A model generated the notes under the pieces. The model saw only the letters and a program-made list of their open reading frames with translations. It was not told where the DNA came from and did no database searches. Positions 16,888 through 25,432 of a DNA stretch of 64,000 bases are shown in pieces (positions within the stretch are counted from its first letter, which is position 1; every line of letters starts with the position of its first letter). The DNA lies in the NCBI RefSeq assembly GCF_007273535.1, contig NZ_RIBP01000004.1:124001-188000 (forward strand), written 5' to 3'. The stretch comes from Niallia circulans (lineage in GTDB: Bacteria > Bacillota > Bacilli > Bacillales > Cytobacillaceae). A program made the position numbers and the translations under genes.

Positions 16888-16916
16888 TATTAAATGATAG
16901 TGATTCTCATTGTCAA
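16888..16916 (-). promoter_or_regulatory. isd operon promoter covered by a Fur box
   Basis: On the minus strand TTGACA (16916-16911) and TTAATA (16893-16888) are 17 bp apart. The spacer and -35 are overlapped by GATAGTGATTCTCATTGTC (16896-16914), which matches the 19-bp Fur box GATAATGATAATCATTATC at most positions. Iron-loaded Fur would block polymerase here. A weaker copy, GATAATATTATTCTCATTT, lies at 16935-16953. No other strong Fur box was found inside the cluster, so this promoter probably drives all or most of it. Confidence 0.82.
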
Positions 16917-16975
16917 TGAGTTTTTTCTCAATTAGATAATATTATTCTCATTTAGTTGATAATTGGACTCATAAA

Positions 16976-17004
16976 AAAAAGCAATTGCCTTTATCGCAAC
17001 TGCT
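16976..17004 (-). terminator. terminator downstream of the thioredoxin-like gene
   Basis: GCAATTGC (16981-16988) and GCAACTGC (16996-17003) form a stem with one G-U type pair, and an A/T run on each side gives a U-run in either direction. It ends the minus-strand gene at 17023-17622 and insulates the Fur promoter. Confidence 0.7.
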
Positions 17005-17022
17005 TTTTTCACAAGAAAACTG

Positions 17023-17622
17023 TCATTTTCCCAGCAATTTTGCAGACTCCTGTACGCCCATACTATAGCTGGAGAGTCTTCCATTCTCGATCTTAATCAT
17101 CGTTGGCGTCCCCGTTATTTCAAGTTCAGCAGCTGATTGGGGAGATTTGTTTTCAAACGGAGTCTGATGGACTGCAATCAGCTTATTATCATCTCCTGTT
17201 TGAATAGACCAAGAAACCGTCTTATCATTTATCAATTCAGTCATATCAATTTCGTCATTGATAATTTCTTGTCCGTTCTCCATTCTTCCAATCACCTTGT
17301 CCCATTTTTTGTGGTGATTTTCCCAATCATACCAGCTAGCCGCATTTTCCTTATCACTCATGTCAACAATATACAAAGGAACCTCGCCTGCCTTGTTGTA
17401 TTCCAAAACCGATTTTTCTAATTGCTGACAGTAGGAGCAGCCAGCTTGCCAAAAATATACGATATATCCATTGTCCTTTTGTGAGAAGGTTTCCGTTGCT
17501 TTTATTTGTTTAATGTTATGTATCGTCTCTTCACTGGATTTGCTTAATACTGGAATAATAATTCCGCCAGCAACAATAAGGAAAACTACAGTGAAAAGCA
17601 CCCATTTTACCTTGTTATTCAT
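17023..17622 (-). CDS. membrane-anchored thioredoxin-like protein (PedC/BrcD-like)
   Basis: A 199-residue protein with an N-terminal membrane anchor (7-27) and an extracytoplasmic thioredoxin fold. The CxxC is GCSYCQQLEKS (Cys62, Cys65), preceded by YIVYFWQA, and the cis-Pro is in GTPTMIKIENG near 177. This is the plan of PedC/BrcD-type accessory proteins, which act as thiol oxidoreductases outside the cell. A long insertion lies between the CxxC and cis-Pro parts. It is monocistronic, upstream of the isd promoter on the same strand and ended by its own hairpin, so a link with haem uptake is not shown. Redox direction cannot be told from sequence. Confidence 0.75.
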   Translation of the reverse strand: MNNKVKWVLFTVVFLIVAGGIIIPVLSKSSEETIHNIKQIKATETFSQKDNGYIVYFWQAGCSYCQQLEKSVLEYNKAGEVPLYIVDMSDKENAASWYDWENHHKKWDKVIGRMENGQEIINDEIDMTELINDKTVSWSIQTGDDNKLIAVHQTPFENKSPQSAAELEITGTPTMIKIENGRLSSYSMGVQESAKLLGK

Positions 17623-17799
17623 CTTTGTTTCTCCTTTCGTTTATTCTTATTTTAGCGGATATACAAGCCTTTCAAACAGCAGGAAGGCAAGAAAATCTGA
17701 CATTATTGTGACAATTCGTTACTTCTGTTTTGCAAAATTCAGACGGGCGAAATATTATATGGTAAAATCATATTAGATTTCTAAGAAGGAGATGGCAAA

Positions 17800-19029
17800 A
17801 TGAAAAGCGCTATTATTGATCGATTTATTTCTTATGCTGTTATTGATACACAATCGAACGAGGAAAATACCGCATGCCCTTCCACACCAGGACAGCTGAC
17901 ACTAGCAAACCAGCTTGTGGAGGAATTAAAGGAAATTGGCATGGAAGAAGTAACAATAGACGAAAATGGCTATGTTATGGCAACACTTCCGGCTAATACG
18001 GACAAGAAAGTGCCAACAATCGGCTTTTTAGCTCATTTGGACACTGCTACTGATTTCACAGGAAAAAATGTCCATCCTCAAGTTGTGGACCATTATGATG
18101 GCGGAGACATTGTCCTTAATCAAGACTTACATATCGTATTATCACCGGCAGATTTTCCAGAGCTGACAAAATACAACAGTCATACGTTAATAACTACAGA
18201 TGGAACGACTCTACTAGGTGCTGACAATAAAGCAGGGATTACAGAAATTATGACTGCCCTTATTGCCTTAAAAAAATCAGACATAAAGCATGGCAAAATC
18301 AGAGTCGCATTTACACCAGATGAAGAAATTGGAAGAGGGCCCCATAAGTTTGATGTAAAGGCATTCCAAGCTGACTTTGCTTATACAGTCGATGGCGGTC
18401 CTCTTGGTGAGCTGCAATACGAAAGCTTTCATGCTGCAGGAGCGAAAATTACAGTTAATGGTACAAATGTCCATCCTGGTACCGCAAAAGGAAAAATGGT
18501 TAATTCCATGAAAATAGCAATGGAGCTGCAAAACAAGCTGCCATCTGAAGAGGCGCCTGAAAAAACTTCAGGCTATGAAGGCTTTTATCACCTGCTTTCA
18601 TTTGAAGGCGATGTGGAGCAAACAAAACTAGCCTATATCATTCGCGATTTTGACAGAGAGTTATTTGAACAGAAAAAAGCAAACTTGACTGCCATTGTTG
18701 CTGATTTGAACGAAAAATACGGAGAAAACACAGTCGTTCTTCATTTAAGCGATCAATACTACAATATGCGTGAGAAAATAGAACCTGTTAAGGAAATTGT
18801 TGATATTGCCTATCAAGCAATGGAAAACCTTGGAATTAAGCCGATTGTTGAGCCTATCCGAGGTGGAACAGACGGCTCCCAATTATCTTATATGGGACTA
18901 CCAACACCGAATATATTCACTGGCGGAGAAAACTTCCACGGTAAATTTGAATATATCTCGGTTGACAACATGATAAAAGCGACTGATACTATCGTCGAGA
19001 TTGTCAGATTGTTCGAGGAAAAAGCATAA
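17800..19029 (+). CDS. pepT: peptidase T (tripeptide aminopeptidase, M20B)
   Basis: A 409-residue cytoplasmic zinc peptidase that removes the N-terminal residue from tripeptides. M20 metal motifs are visible: [12 protein letters not shown] (His/Asp, about 77-80), [12 protein letters not shown] (bridging Asp, about 140), [10 protein letters not shown] (catalytic Glu pair, about 175) and the C-terminal [15 protein letters not shown] with the last metal His. Length and motif order match PepT across Firmicutes. AAGGAGATGGCAAA precedes the ATG with good spacing. It is followed at once by a strong terminator and is monocistronic. Confidence 0.95.
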   Translation: MKSAIIDRFISYAVIDTQSNEENTACPSTPGQLTLANQLVEELKEIGMEEVTIDENGYVMATLPANTDKKVPTIGFLAHLDTATDFTGKNVHPQVVDHYDGGDIVLNQDLHIVLSPADFPELTKYNSHTLITTDGTTLLGADNKAGITEIMTALIALKKSDIKHGKIRVAFTPDEEIGRGPHKFDVKAFQADFAYTVDGGPLGELQYESFHAAGAKITVNGTNVHPGTAKGKMVNSMKIAMELQNKLPSEEAPEKTSGYEGFYHLLSFEGDVEQTKLAYIIRDFDRELFEQKKANLTAIVADLNEKYGENTVVLHLSDQYYNMREKIEPVKEIVDIAYQAMENLGIKPIVEPIRGGTDGSQLSYMGLPTPNIFTGGENFHGKFEYISVDNMIKATDTIVEIVRLFEEKA

Positions 19030-19037
19030 GCTAAAAG

Positions 19038-19070
19038 GAGGCGCTATTTAACGGTAGCGCCTCTTTTTTT
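19038..19070 (+). terminator. pepT terminator
   Basis: GAGGCGCTA (19038-19046) pairs with TAGCGCCTC (19055-19063), followed by seven T, starting 9 bp after the pepT stop. Confidence 0.93.
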
Positions 19071-19112
19071 CACTTTGTCACCTGCTTTTTATTTCGTTAC
19101 CCTAAACATATT

Positions 19113-19140
19113 TTGTACTTTTCTTAGATTAGTATATAAT
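19113..19140 (+). promoter_or_regulatory. sigma-A type promoter of the 156-aa gene
   Basis: TTGTAC (19113-19118), a 16-bp spacer and TATAAT (19135-19140), about 70 bp upstream of the start codon. Confidence 0.6.
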
Positions 19141-19211
19141 AGTACAAGTGCTCAAATTATTGTTCGTATATGATAGACAAATAGATAGAAGCGAAAAAAA
19201 GGAGTTAAGCA

Positions 19212-19682
19212 ATGAATTCGATTTACAAAACACATGAAGATTTAGCTGAAAATACTGAACTGCAGCAACATATTTTGCAGACTTTTGGATTGCAGTCCAA
19301 AAAGAAGCGCGTTAAGAAAAAACTTTTAAAGCAGCTTGTGTCCCAAGAGAGCTTGATTAATAAAGTTGTTCAAGAATTCCAATTTGATGGACAAACACCA
19401 GCGGCTGCTGAAAAAGTTCAGGTAGCGGAGAAAAAAGTTCAACCAACTACGGAAGAAAAAGTAGTTGCAGACACAAGCACTCCATCCTTTACAACTCTAC
19501 CAGTCACTGCTTTACTAAAAATCGGCAAAGCGTTCTTTAAAGAAGAGGAAGCTGTCCGTTATTATTATAATAAAAACAAGCCTGAACAATACAAAAACAA
19601 AGAGCTTCTTGTTCAATGTATTTCAGATGGCTACTTGAATTCAACAGAGGAAATTCAAAAATCAATCGAACAATCAATCTAA
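19212..19682 (+). CDS. hypothetical protein, 156 aa
   Basis: I do not recognise this protein. It has no signal peptide or membrane segment. Residues 1-60 are helical and very basic (a KKKRVKKKLLKQ stretch near 30). Residues 65-95 are a low-complexity Ala/Val/Lys/Glu/Thr linker. Residues 97-156 look like a small folded domain (VTALLKIGKAFFKEEEAVRYYY, then LVQCISDGYLNSTEEIQKSI). The gene is surely real: a clean promoter, AAAGGAG SD, normal codon use and its own terminator. The basic N-terminus could bind nucleic acid or the membrane surface, but this is only a suggestion. Confidence 0.8.
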   Translation: MNSIYKTHEDLAENTELQQHILQTFGLQSKKKRVKKKLLKQLVSQESLINKVVQEFQFDGQTPAAAEKVQVAEKKVQPTTEEKVVADTSTPSFTTLPVTALLKIGKAFFKEEEAVRYYYNKNKPEQYKNKELLVQCISDGYLNSTEEIQKSIEQSI

Positions 19683-19690
19683 TTAATTAA

Positions 19691-19735
19691 AAAGACCCAA
19701 TCTTTGTGCTGCAGTTAAAAGATTGGGTCTTTTCT
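19691..19735 (+). terminator. terminator after the 156-aa gene
   Basis: AAAGACCCAATCTTT (19691-19705) pairs with AAAGATTGGGTCTTT (19718-19732) across a 12-nt loop, with a short T-rich tail. Confidence 0.88.
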
Positions 19736-19901
19736 CATATCTTTAACTCGGCACCGCATTCGGTATACTTCAATTTTCTTGGATGCTCTGTTATAATTTT
19801 TTTAGGAAAAGATTTGAAGCTTTTATTGCCATTTTCTTTATGGATGTGACATAACTGGAAAGCTTGCTGTATTACACTACATATGTTGGAGGCAATTATT
19901 T

Positions 19902-20549
19902 ATGGTTAAAATAGCACCATCCATTCTTTCAGCTGATTTTGCAAAACTGGGAGAAGAAATAAAAGATGTAGAGCGAGGCGGAGCCGATTATATCCATGTG
20001 GATGTGATGGACGGCCATTTTGTTCCAAATATCACTATTGGACCATTAATTGTGAGTGCAATTAGACCGATTACAACACTTCCTTTGGATGTCCATCTCA
20101 TGATTGAAAACCCTGACCAATACATTCCAGCATTTGCTAAAGCTGGTGCAGATATTATTACCGTTCATGCAGAGGCATGTCCGCATCTTCACCGTACACT
20201 TCAGCTTATAAAAGAGCATGGTGTTAAGCCAGGTGTTGTCCTTAATCCAAGCACACCTGTGGAAATGATTAAGCATGTAATTGAAGATGTCGAAATGGTC
20301 CTGCTTATGACTGTTAACCCTGGCTTTGGCGGACAAGCATTCATTCCAAGTGTATTGCCAAAAATTACAGAGGTACGCAAACTGGCTGATCAGTTCAATC
20401 CAGGCTTGGAAATTGAAGTCGATGGTGGCGTTAATGAGCAAACTGCCATGCTTTGCAAAGAGGCTGGAGCTAATGTTCTTGTTGCCGGTTCCTTTATTTA
20501 TGACAGTGAAGATAGAGCGAAGGCAATCAAGGCTGTTCGTGGAGAATAA
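19902..20549 (+). CDS. rpe: ribulose-phosphate 3-epimerase
   Basis: A 215-residue TIM barrel converting ribulose 5-phosphate and xylulose 5-phosphate in the pentose phosphate pathway. Family motifs are complete: KIAPSILSADFAKLG at the N-terminus, YIHVDVMDGHFVPNITIGP (metal and catalytic Asp), DVHLMIENP, MTVNPGFGGQAFI (phosphate loop) and EIEVDGGVNEQT (second catalytic Asp). GGAGG precedes the ATG. In many Bacillaceae rpe sits in the prkC-rsgA region; here it stands alone between the unknown gene and an M20 peptidase, so it could be a second copy serving the pentose and gluconate functions of this region. Confidence 0.94.
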   Translation: MVKIAPSILSADFAKLGEEIKDVERGGADYIHVDVMDGHFVPNITIGPLIVSAIRPITTLPLDVHLMIENPDQYIPAFAKAGADIITVHAEACPHLHRTLQLIKEHGVKPGVVLNPSTPVEMIKHVIEDVEMVLLMTVNPGFGGQAFIPSVLPKITEVRKLADQFNPGLEIEVDGGVNEQTAMLCKEAGANVLVAGSFIYDSEDRAKAIKAVRGE

Positions 20550-20553
20550 GCAA

Positions 20554-20583
20554 AAAAAGCGAATCAATTATGATTCGCTTTTT
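20554..20583. terminator. bidirectional terminator between rpe and the M20 gene
   Basis: AAAAAGCGAATCA (20554-20566) pairs with TGATTCGCTTTTT (20571-20583). The genes on either side converge on it. Confidence 0.9.
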
Positions 20584-20589
20584 ACTCTT

Positions 20590-21741
20590 TTATGCTGTCA
20601 TTTTTACTTTTGCCGTTAATTTTGTTAAGACGGTTGCTAGCAGCAATGTTCGTTCAACAAATGTATTTAGTTCTAAATATTCTTCTTCACTATGGGCATT
20701 TCCACCTACAGGTCCCATTCCATCTATCGTCGGAATTCCCATTGAGCTTGTAAATGCGCCGTCAGATCCTCCGCCTGTAAATGTATCCTTCACTTCAATG
20801 CCAAGCTCTTTCCCAGCTTCCTTGATAATCTTTAATAGTTGAATAGATTGACTGTTTTTTTCCATTGGCGGTCTGCTGATGCTTCCTTTCACTTCGATTT
20901 CTGTTCCTTCCACATCAGAGACAGCACATATTTCTCTAATTTGCTTATCAATTATTGGTGCTTGATCCATTTTTACGAGACGAACATCAACACCAGCTAC
21001 GGCAGAGGATGCAACTGTATTAATAGAGGTTCCACCCTCTATCATTCCAACGTTTACTGTTATGCCTTCTTGATATTTTGTTAATTTTTGAAGTTTAATT
21101 GTTTTGTATGCAAGCTCTTCAATTGCACTTCGGCCTTTTTCATGCTCCACTCCTGCATGGGCAGAGGTCCCCTTCACCTTAATCGTGTAACGTCCGCCGC
21201 CTTTTCTGGCAGACACAATCGACCCATCCTTTCTTCCTGGTTCTACAATTAAAGCATAATCCTTGTTTCGTGCTGTTTGTTCAATAAGCTTCCTTGAGTT
21301 AGATGACCCAATTTCTTCATCACTATTTAGGACAATTTCCACATTTCTGATTGCGGAAGCATTAACCAGTGCTAAGGCTTTTATCGCATACAGGACAGAC
21401 ACAAGACTGCCCTTCATGTCTACAACACCAGGTCCATATGCTCTGTTTCCTTCTATGCGGAAGGGGCGTTTTTCTACCGTTCCTTCTGGAAAAACAGTAT
21501 CCATATGCGCAACAATAATAATCTTAGGATCTTTTGCATCCTGATGGCGCAGCACAACATTATTCCCCGTTTTCTTTTCCTTTTTTATTGTCGACACAAA
21601 TCCAGCCTCTGTAAACTTACCCTCGAGGATTGCTGCTATTTGGTCTACCCCTTTTTTTACATAGCTGCCACTGTCAATATTAACTAGTTCCTCGAGCAGC
21701 TCAATCATTTCCTTTTCCCTTTCTCTTAAATAGTCCTCCAT
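20590..21741 (-). CDS. M20 family metallopeptidase (carboxypeptidase G2-like)
   Basis: A 383-residue zinc peptidase close to the glutamate carboxypeptidase branch of M20A. Metal and catalytic residues are present in IIIVAHMDTVFPEG (about 78-83), YGPGVVDMKGSLVS (about 112), VLNSDEEIGSSNS (catalytic Glu, about 146), IVEPGRKDGS and the final MGPVGGNAHSEEEY His. No signal peptide is visible, so it is cytoplasmic, cutting the C-terminal residue (often Glu) from small peptides or folate-like compounds. GGGGGG precedes the ATG. It is monocistronic and converges on rpe. Confidence 0.88.
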   Translation of the reverse strand: MEDYLREREKEMIELLEELVNIDSGSYVKKGVDQIAAILEGKFTEAGFVSTIKKEKKTGNNVVLRHQDAKDPKIIIVAHMDTVFPEGTVEKRPFRIEGNRAYGPGVVDMKGSLVSVLYAIKALALVNASAIRNVEIVLNSDEEIGSSNSRKLIEQTARNKDYALIVEPGRKDGSIVSARKGGGRYTIKVKGTSAHAGVEHEKGRSAIEELAYKTIKLQKLTKYQEGITVNVGMIEGGTSINTVASSAVAGVDVRLVKMDQAPIIDKQIREICAVSDVEGTEIEVKGSISRPPMEKNSQSIQLLKIIKEAGKELGIEVKDTFTGGGSDGAFTSSMGIPTIDGMGPVGGNAHSEEEYLELNTFVERTLLLATVLTKLTAKVKMTA

Positions 21742-21913
21742 TTCGGTGTTCCCCCCTGAATTATCTAACAGCTTATTCTATAAAGTCCCTTGCAGATGAT
21801 ACAAAGAATTTAACTGTGTTTTTATGCAATAATATTGGTTGTTCTACTTTTAGGTTGTTTTTATTACGATACTCAACAGCTTGTTTCCTGTTTTTTATAG
21901 CGCAGACAGCAGT

Positions 21914-22365
21914 TAACAATTACCTTGATCAAGATTTTGTAACAACAGGTAATCGTTGATTCTTCTGTTTGTATGATGAAGTATGCATTGAAACTCCTTG
22001 TCATTAATAGTATATGCAAGCTTGATTCCGTTTGGAGACAGGGCTATTTCCTCTATATGCCATTTTATTGTTCATTATTATCTTTACATTAGAAGGGTTT
22101 ATAAGGAATAGGATTGAAGCAAAATTATGGGGATGACAATCTCCATCAAGTAAGAATACCTCGCTTGTTTCCCTGCATTTAATATGAAAGTATCCTGCTG
22201 ACGGTGAGTGCAAAACATAGTTTTAATAGCATCCATCTGGAGAAAATATGTTTGGCTCTGACTCCTAGTTATTTTCCTTTGCAAAAAACTTTTGATTCCC
22301 ATCTTCATTGCAGTTTATACCAACAACTGTGCTACTCCCATCTGGTGATTGTATACACTTTGATA
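21914..22365 (-). pseudogene. decayed S9-type peptidase propeller fragment
   Basis: No intact gene lies between 21742 and 22626. On the minus strand one frame from about 22365 reads CIQSPDGSSTVVGINCNEDG, a stop, then NIFSPDGCY, another stop, then GYFHIKCRETSEVFLLDGD. After a shift of frame near 22066 it reads WHIEEIALSPNGIKLAYTIN and stops near 21914. The recurring SP(D/N)G motif with hydrophobic strands is that of the beta-propeller repeats of prolyl-oligopeptidase (S9) family peptidases. Two in-frame stops and one frameshift mean it is not functional. Family assignment is by eye and moderately sure; no catalytic domain remains. Confidence 0.5.
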
Positions 22366-22626
22366 CCTGTTATCGCTATGTATAAAAAGCATTTATTTAT
22401 TCCATTATGTGTTCAAACTTCTGCCGTACATTGATCAGCATAAATTAACAGTTAAATTGCAATATCCTTAACTTGATGCTGCCACATAACCCACTGCAAA
22501 TTTACAGATTATTTAGAAAAATTAACACTAATAACATTTAGTATAGGGACCCGAAATATTCTTGTCAATAACAGGCACCGCATTAAAATAAAATTCCTAA
22601 TAAAAAAGACCGCATAATAAAGCAGT

Positions 22627-23328
22627 CTAGAAGGTCAGTGCCAGCAATTTTGCTGACGAATAATTATACTTCTCTAATGATACATTAAAAACAACGCCTG
22701 TGTTTAAAAATACCGTATTTTCAATAATTAACGCAGGGTCACCTTCTGCCAATTTCAAATGATCTCCATCTTCTTTTGAGAGTTTGTCACAGTAAATAAG
22801 CTTATCAGCAAACCCCACCTTTAGCTTTAAATCGTCTGTTATATAACGATAGATCGACGTTTCGGCTATTTCTGCATTTAGGTAGGGCACTACCGTTTTA
22901 TTATAGTAAGCTTCTTCCAGAACAAGGGGCTCACCATTAACGAAGCGAAGTCTTTTTATGAAGTAGAGGGAATCACCTGGTGCACATTTCATCTTTTTAG
23001 CCAAATCTTCATCCGCCTTTATTAAAGACATGTCAATAATTTGGCTGTTCATTTCATGTCCTGCCAATTCTTTTGTAAGTCCCTGCATTTTGCGGATCGT
23101 TATACAGCCAGGCCGGGAAAATTCCCTCAGGAAAAGTCCGCTCCCTTGAACTTGATAGACATAGCCTTGATCTGCCAATATATTTAACGCTCGTCTTATC
23201 GTGTTCCTGCTCACCTGAAATGTCCGCATTAATTCCTCCTCAGTCGGAAGCTTCTCATTTGCTTGGAATCTCCCTTGGAGAATATCATGCTCCAAAACAC
23301 TTGCGACCATCTGATATTTAACTGTCAC
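22627..23328 (-). CDS. GntR/UTRA family regulator, probably of the adjacent GH1 gene
   Basis: A 233-residue HutC-subfamily regulator. The winged helix covers about 5-70 (KLPTEEELMRTFQVSRNTIRRALNIL, then the wing VYQVQGSGLFL) and the UTRA effector domain about 90-230. The start is GTG with GGGAGGG upstream. It lies 76 bp downstream of the GH1 gene on the same strand, probably in one transcript, and so is a likely local repressor responding to a phosphorylated beta-glycoside or hexose phosphate. An inverted repeat lies between the two genes. Confidence 0.86.
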   Translation of the reverse strand: MTVKYQMVASVLEHDILQGRFQANEKLPTEEELMRTFQVSRNTIRRALNILADQGYVYQVQGSGLFLREFSRPGCITIRKMQGLTKELAGHEMNSQIIDMSLIKADEDLAKKMKCAPGDSLYFIKRLRFVNGEPLVLEEAYYNKTVVPYLNAEIAETSIYRYITDDLKLKVGFADKLIYCDKLSKEDGDHLKLAEGDPALIIENTVFLNTGVVFNVSLEKYNYSSAKLLALTF

Positions 23329-23356
23329 TCAAATTCCCTCCCTTTCAAATAAAGAG

Positions 23357-23388
23357 GGGTATACCTCTAACATTCTTGAAGTATACCC
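23357..23388 (-). other. inverted repeat between the GH1 and GntR genes
   Basis: GGGTATAC (23357-23364) and GTATACCC (23381-23388) are perfect inverted arms 16 bp apart. It could be a weak terminator of the GH1 gene (the tail is CTCTTTATTT) that lowers regulator expression, or an operator. The sequence does not decide. Confidence 0.45.
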
Positions 23389-23404
23389 GCTTTTCCTTAT
23401 ACTC

Positions 23405-24814
23405 TTAAAGCTCTTCTCCTCTTGTTTCAATAATTTGCTTGTACCAGTGGAAGGACAGCTTTTTCTTTCTTGCCAGATTATTATGATGATCAACATAAAT
23501 AAAGCCATATTGCTTTTTATAACCATTCAACCAGCTTAGTAAATCGATAACAGACCAGGCATAATAGCCTTTTAGGTTAATGCCTTCGCCGATTGCTGTT
23601 TTTACGGCTTTTAAATGCTCCTCAATATATTTTATCCTTGGAACATCCATTATTTCATCCTCAATGACAGGATCCTCGTCACCAAGTCCATTCTCCGTGA
23701 TGTACAGCTTTACATCACCATATCTTTCCTTGATCATGCGCAGTCCTTCAAGGAATCCTTCTGCAGAGATTTCCCAGCCCCATTTTGTATATACTTTATC
23801 CTCCATCATCACCGTCCGGTATACACCGTCAAAGGATGGGTTCCCCGGTCTGCCTGTTGAGTTATCACGACTGATCTCAATGGCTTCTGTGCCTCCTTGA
23901 ATCCTTTCAACACGAGCCGGTTGATAATAGTTAAGCCCAATGAAATCATTCATCCCAGCAGTTTCCTGTAAAAGCTGAAGCTCCTCATCAGTCCAATCTG
24001 GTGTTAAGCCTTTTTCATTTAATGCTGCTAATACGTATTTCGGATATTCCCCTTTAAGGATAGGATCGTAATACCAATATGTTTGGTAGTAGTTGGCATG
24101 CTTGGCAGCAAACAGGTTGTCCTCGTTTCCGTCGACACTGAATGCAGGATTAAAAACATGCGTAATCCCGATTTCTCCGTATTGTTTGAGCTCTTTATAC
24201 TTCTTCACAGCCATGGCATGTGCAAGGAACACATTGTGTGTTGCTTGGAAATATTCTTTATGTGCGTTTATTAAACCTGGCGGATGAGCGCCATTTAAAT
24301 ACCCTAATGTACAAAAGACAATGGTTTCATTAAATGTAATCCAATGTTTGACTCTGTCCCCAAATGCTTTATAGCAAACTTCAGCATACTTAGCAAACGC
24401 TTTTGACGTGCGTTTGTTTGTCCAGCTGCCATCCTCCTCTAACGGCAATGGCAGATCCCAATGGTAGAGTGTCACAAATGGAACAATGCCGTACTTTAAG
24501 CATTCATCTATTAAATTATTATAAAATTGAATTCCTTTTTCATTGATTTCGCCATCTCCATCTGGAATGATGCGAGCCCAAGATATAGAAAAGCGATAAG
24601 ATTCTAAGCCCATCTCAGCCATTAATCGTACATCCTCTTTATAGCGATGGTAATGATCTACAGCAACATCGCCATTTGTTCCTTCAAATGTTTTTCCCGG
24701 CATCTTCGAGAAAACATCCCAGTTAGTCACACCTTTGCCATCTTCATTCCATGCACCTTCCACTTGGTAAGATGCAGATGCTGCGCCGAATAAAAAATCT
24801 TTAGGGAATTTCAT
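23405..24814 (-). CDS. GH1 6-phospho-beta-glycosidase
   Basis: A 469-residue GH1 TIM barrel. The acid/base Glu is in HWITFNETIVF (about 168) and the nucleophile in LYITENGLGDE (about 371). Near the C-terminus, Ser-Trp-x5-Lys-x-Tyr in DLLSWLNGYKKQYGFIYVD is the phosphate-binding signature of enzymes that cut 6-phosphorylated beta-glycosides. The Trp after the Ser is as in LacG, so phospho-galactosides are as possible as phospho-glucosides. The frame is open to 24844, but the ATG at 24814 has GGAGG eight bases upstream. Two cre-like sites precede it. No PTS transporter gene is adjacent, so the substrate must enter by an importer encoded elsewhere. Confidence 0.88.
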   Translation of the reverse strand: MKFPKDFLFGAASASYQVEGAWNEDGKGVTNWDVFSKMPGKTFEGTNGDVAVDHYHRYKEDVRLMAEMGLESYRFSISWARIIPDGDGEINEKGIQFYNNLIDECLKYGIVPFVTLYHWDLPLPLEEDGSWTNKRTSKAFAKYAEVCYKAFGDRVKHWITFNETIVFCTLGYLNGAHPPGLINAHKEYFQATHNVFLAHAMAVKKYKELKQYGEIGITHVFNPAFSVDGNEDNLFAAKHANYYQTYWYYDPILKGEYPKYVLAALNEKGLTPDWTDEELQLLQETAGMNDFIGLNYYQPARVERIQGGTEAIEISRDNSTGRPGNPSFDGVYRTVMMEDKVYTKWGWEISAEGFLEGLRMIKERYGDVKLYITENGLGDEDPVIEDEIMDVPRIKYIEEHLKAVKTAIGEGINLKGYYAWSVIDLLSWLNGYKKQYGFIYVDHHNNLARKKKLSFHWYKQIIETRGEEL

Positions 24815-24891
24815 ATATGGAACCTCCATTATCAATGTTAGCAAGTATCACTTATTTGTTAGAACTTCTTTGATTTATTGGTACAACTATA

Positions 24892-24927
24892 TAGTAAACG
24901 CTTTCTATTGTTTTGTAAACGCTTTAT
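24892..24927 (-). promoter_or_regulatory. two adjacent cre-like sites upstream of the GH1 gene
   Basis: TAGTAAACGCTTTCT (24892-24906) and TTGTAAACGCTTTAT (24913-24927) each match the cre consensus at 13 of 15 positions and are spaced two helical turns apart. This suggests CcpA control of the GH1-GntR unit. Confidence 0.5.
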
Positions 24928-25020
24928 TTTTCTGCGAAAACTGTCATTAAAAATATTATCACTGCAAGGCAGTTGTAAAAACTATTCTTAAAGTGAACAA
25001 AAGCTTTTATCGTTTAGGCA

Positions 25021-25057
25021 ATAAAAAAAGCGAGCCCTGAAATTAATTAGGGTCGCT
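25021..25057 (-). terminator. terminator of the yqhV-like gene
   Basis: AGCGAGCCCT (25029-25038) pairs with AGGGTCGCT (25049-25057) with one mismatch. On the minus strand it is followed by a run of seven U. Confidence 0.85.
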
Positions 25058-25064
25058 CTTCCTT

Positions 25065-25340
25065 TTAACTGCTTCTTACTCCGTACAGAATAAAGCCAAC
25101 TCCTGTCAGCACAAATAGCATTTTTCCAAAGGATATTTTATCGGCGATGCTAAACAGACCGATCGTTGTTGTTGCAATAAGTATCAGCGGTCCCACGATT
25201 GCAAGGGAACTGTTGATAATAAGGGCTTTTTCTATTTGATTGGCTTTCAGCATTAACATTGCTGCCGTTATTTCTATACAGCCTGACAGCAGTCTAAGCG
25301 AAGCCATCCCTAACACTGCCTTTTCAAATAAAGAAAACAT
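25065..25340 (-). CDS. yqhV: YqhV-like small membrane protein (DUF2619)
   Basis: A 91-residue protein with three hydrophobic segments and the family core LGMASLRLLSGCIEITAAMLM, followed by NSSLAIVGPLILIATTTIGL. It matches YqhV of B. subtilis as I remember it. The function is unknown; in B. subtilis the gene lies beside the spoIIIA sporulation operon, here it does not. The frame extends upstream to 25391, but the ATG at 25340 has AGGAGGAG right before it. Confidence 0.75.
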   Translation of the reverse strand: MFSLFEKAVLGMASLRLLSGCIEITAAMLMLKANQIEKALIINSSLAIVGPLILIATTTIGLFSIADKISFGKMLFVLTGVGFILYGVRSS

Positions 25341-25432
25341 ACTCTCCTCCTGTAAGTCTAGCAAATTTACTATAAGTATATGCACTTTCAAGATTTATAG
25401 GACATGTTTTCTTCTATTGGCAGATAAGGATA

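Noticed and set aside
20046..20567. Minus-strand frame of 173 residues opposite rpe
   Set aside because: Antisense shadow of a gene with all family motifs.
22204..22434. Plus-strand frame of 76 residues in the gene-poor gap
   Set aside because: No SD or family; the minus strand there holds the decayed S9 motifs that explain the composition.
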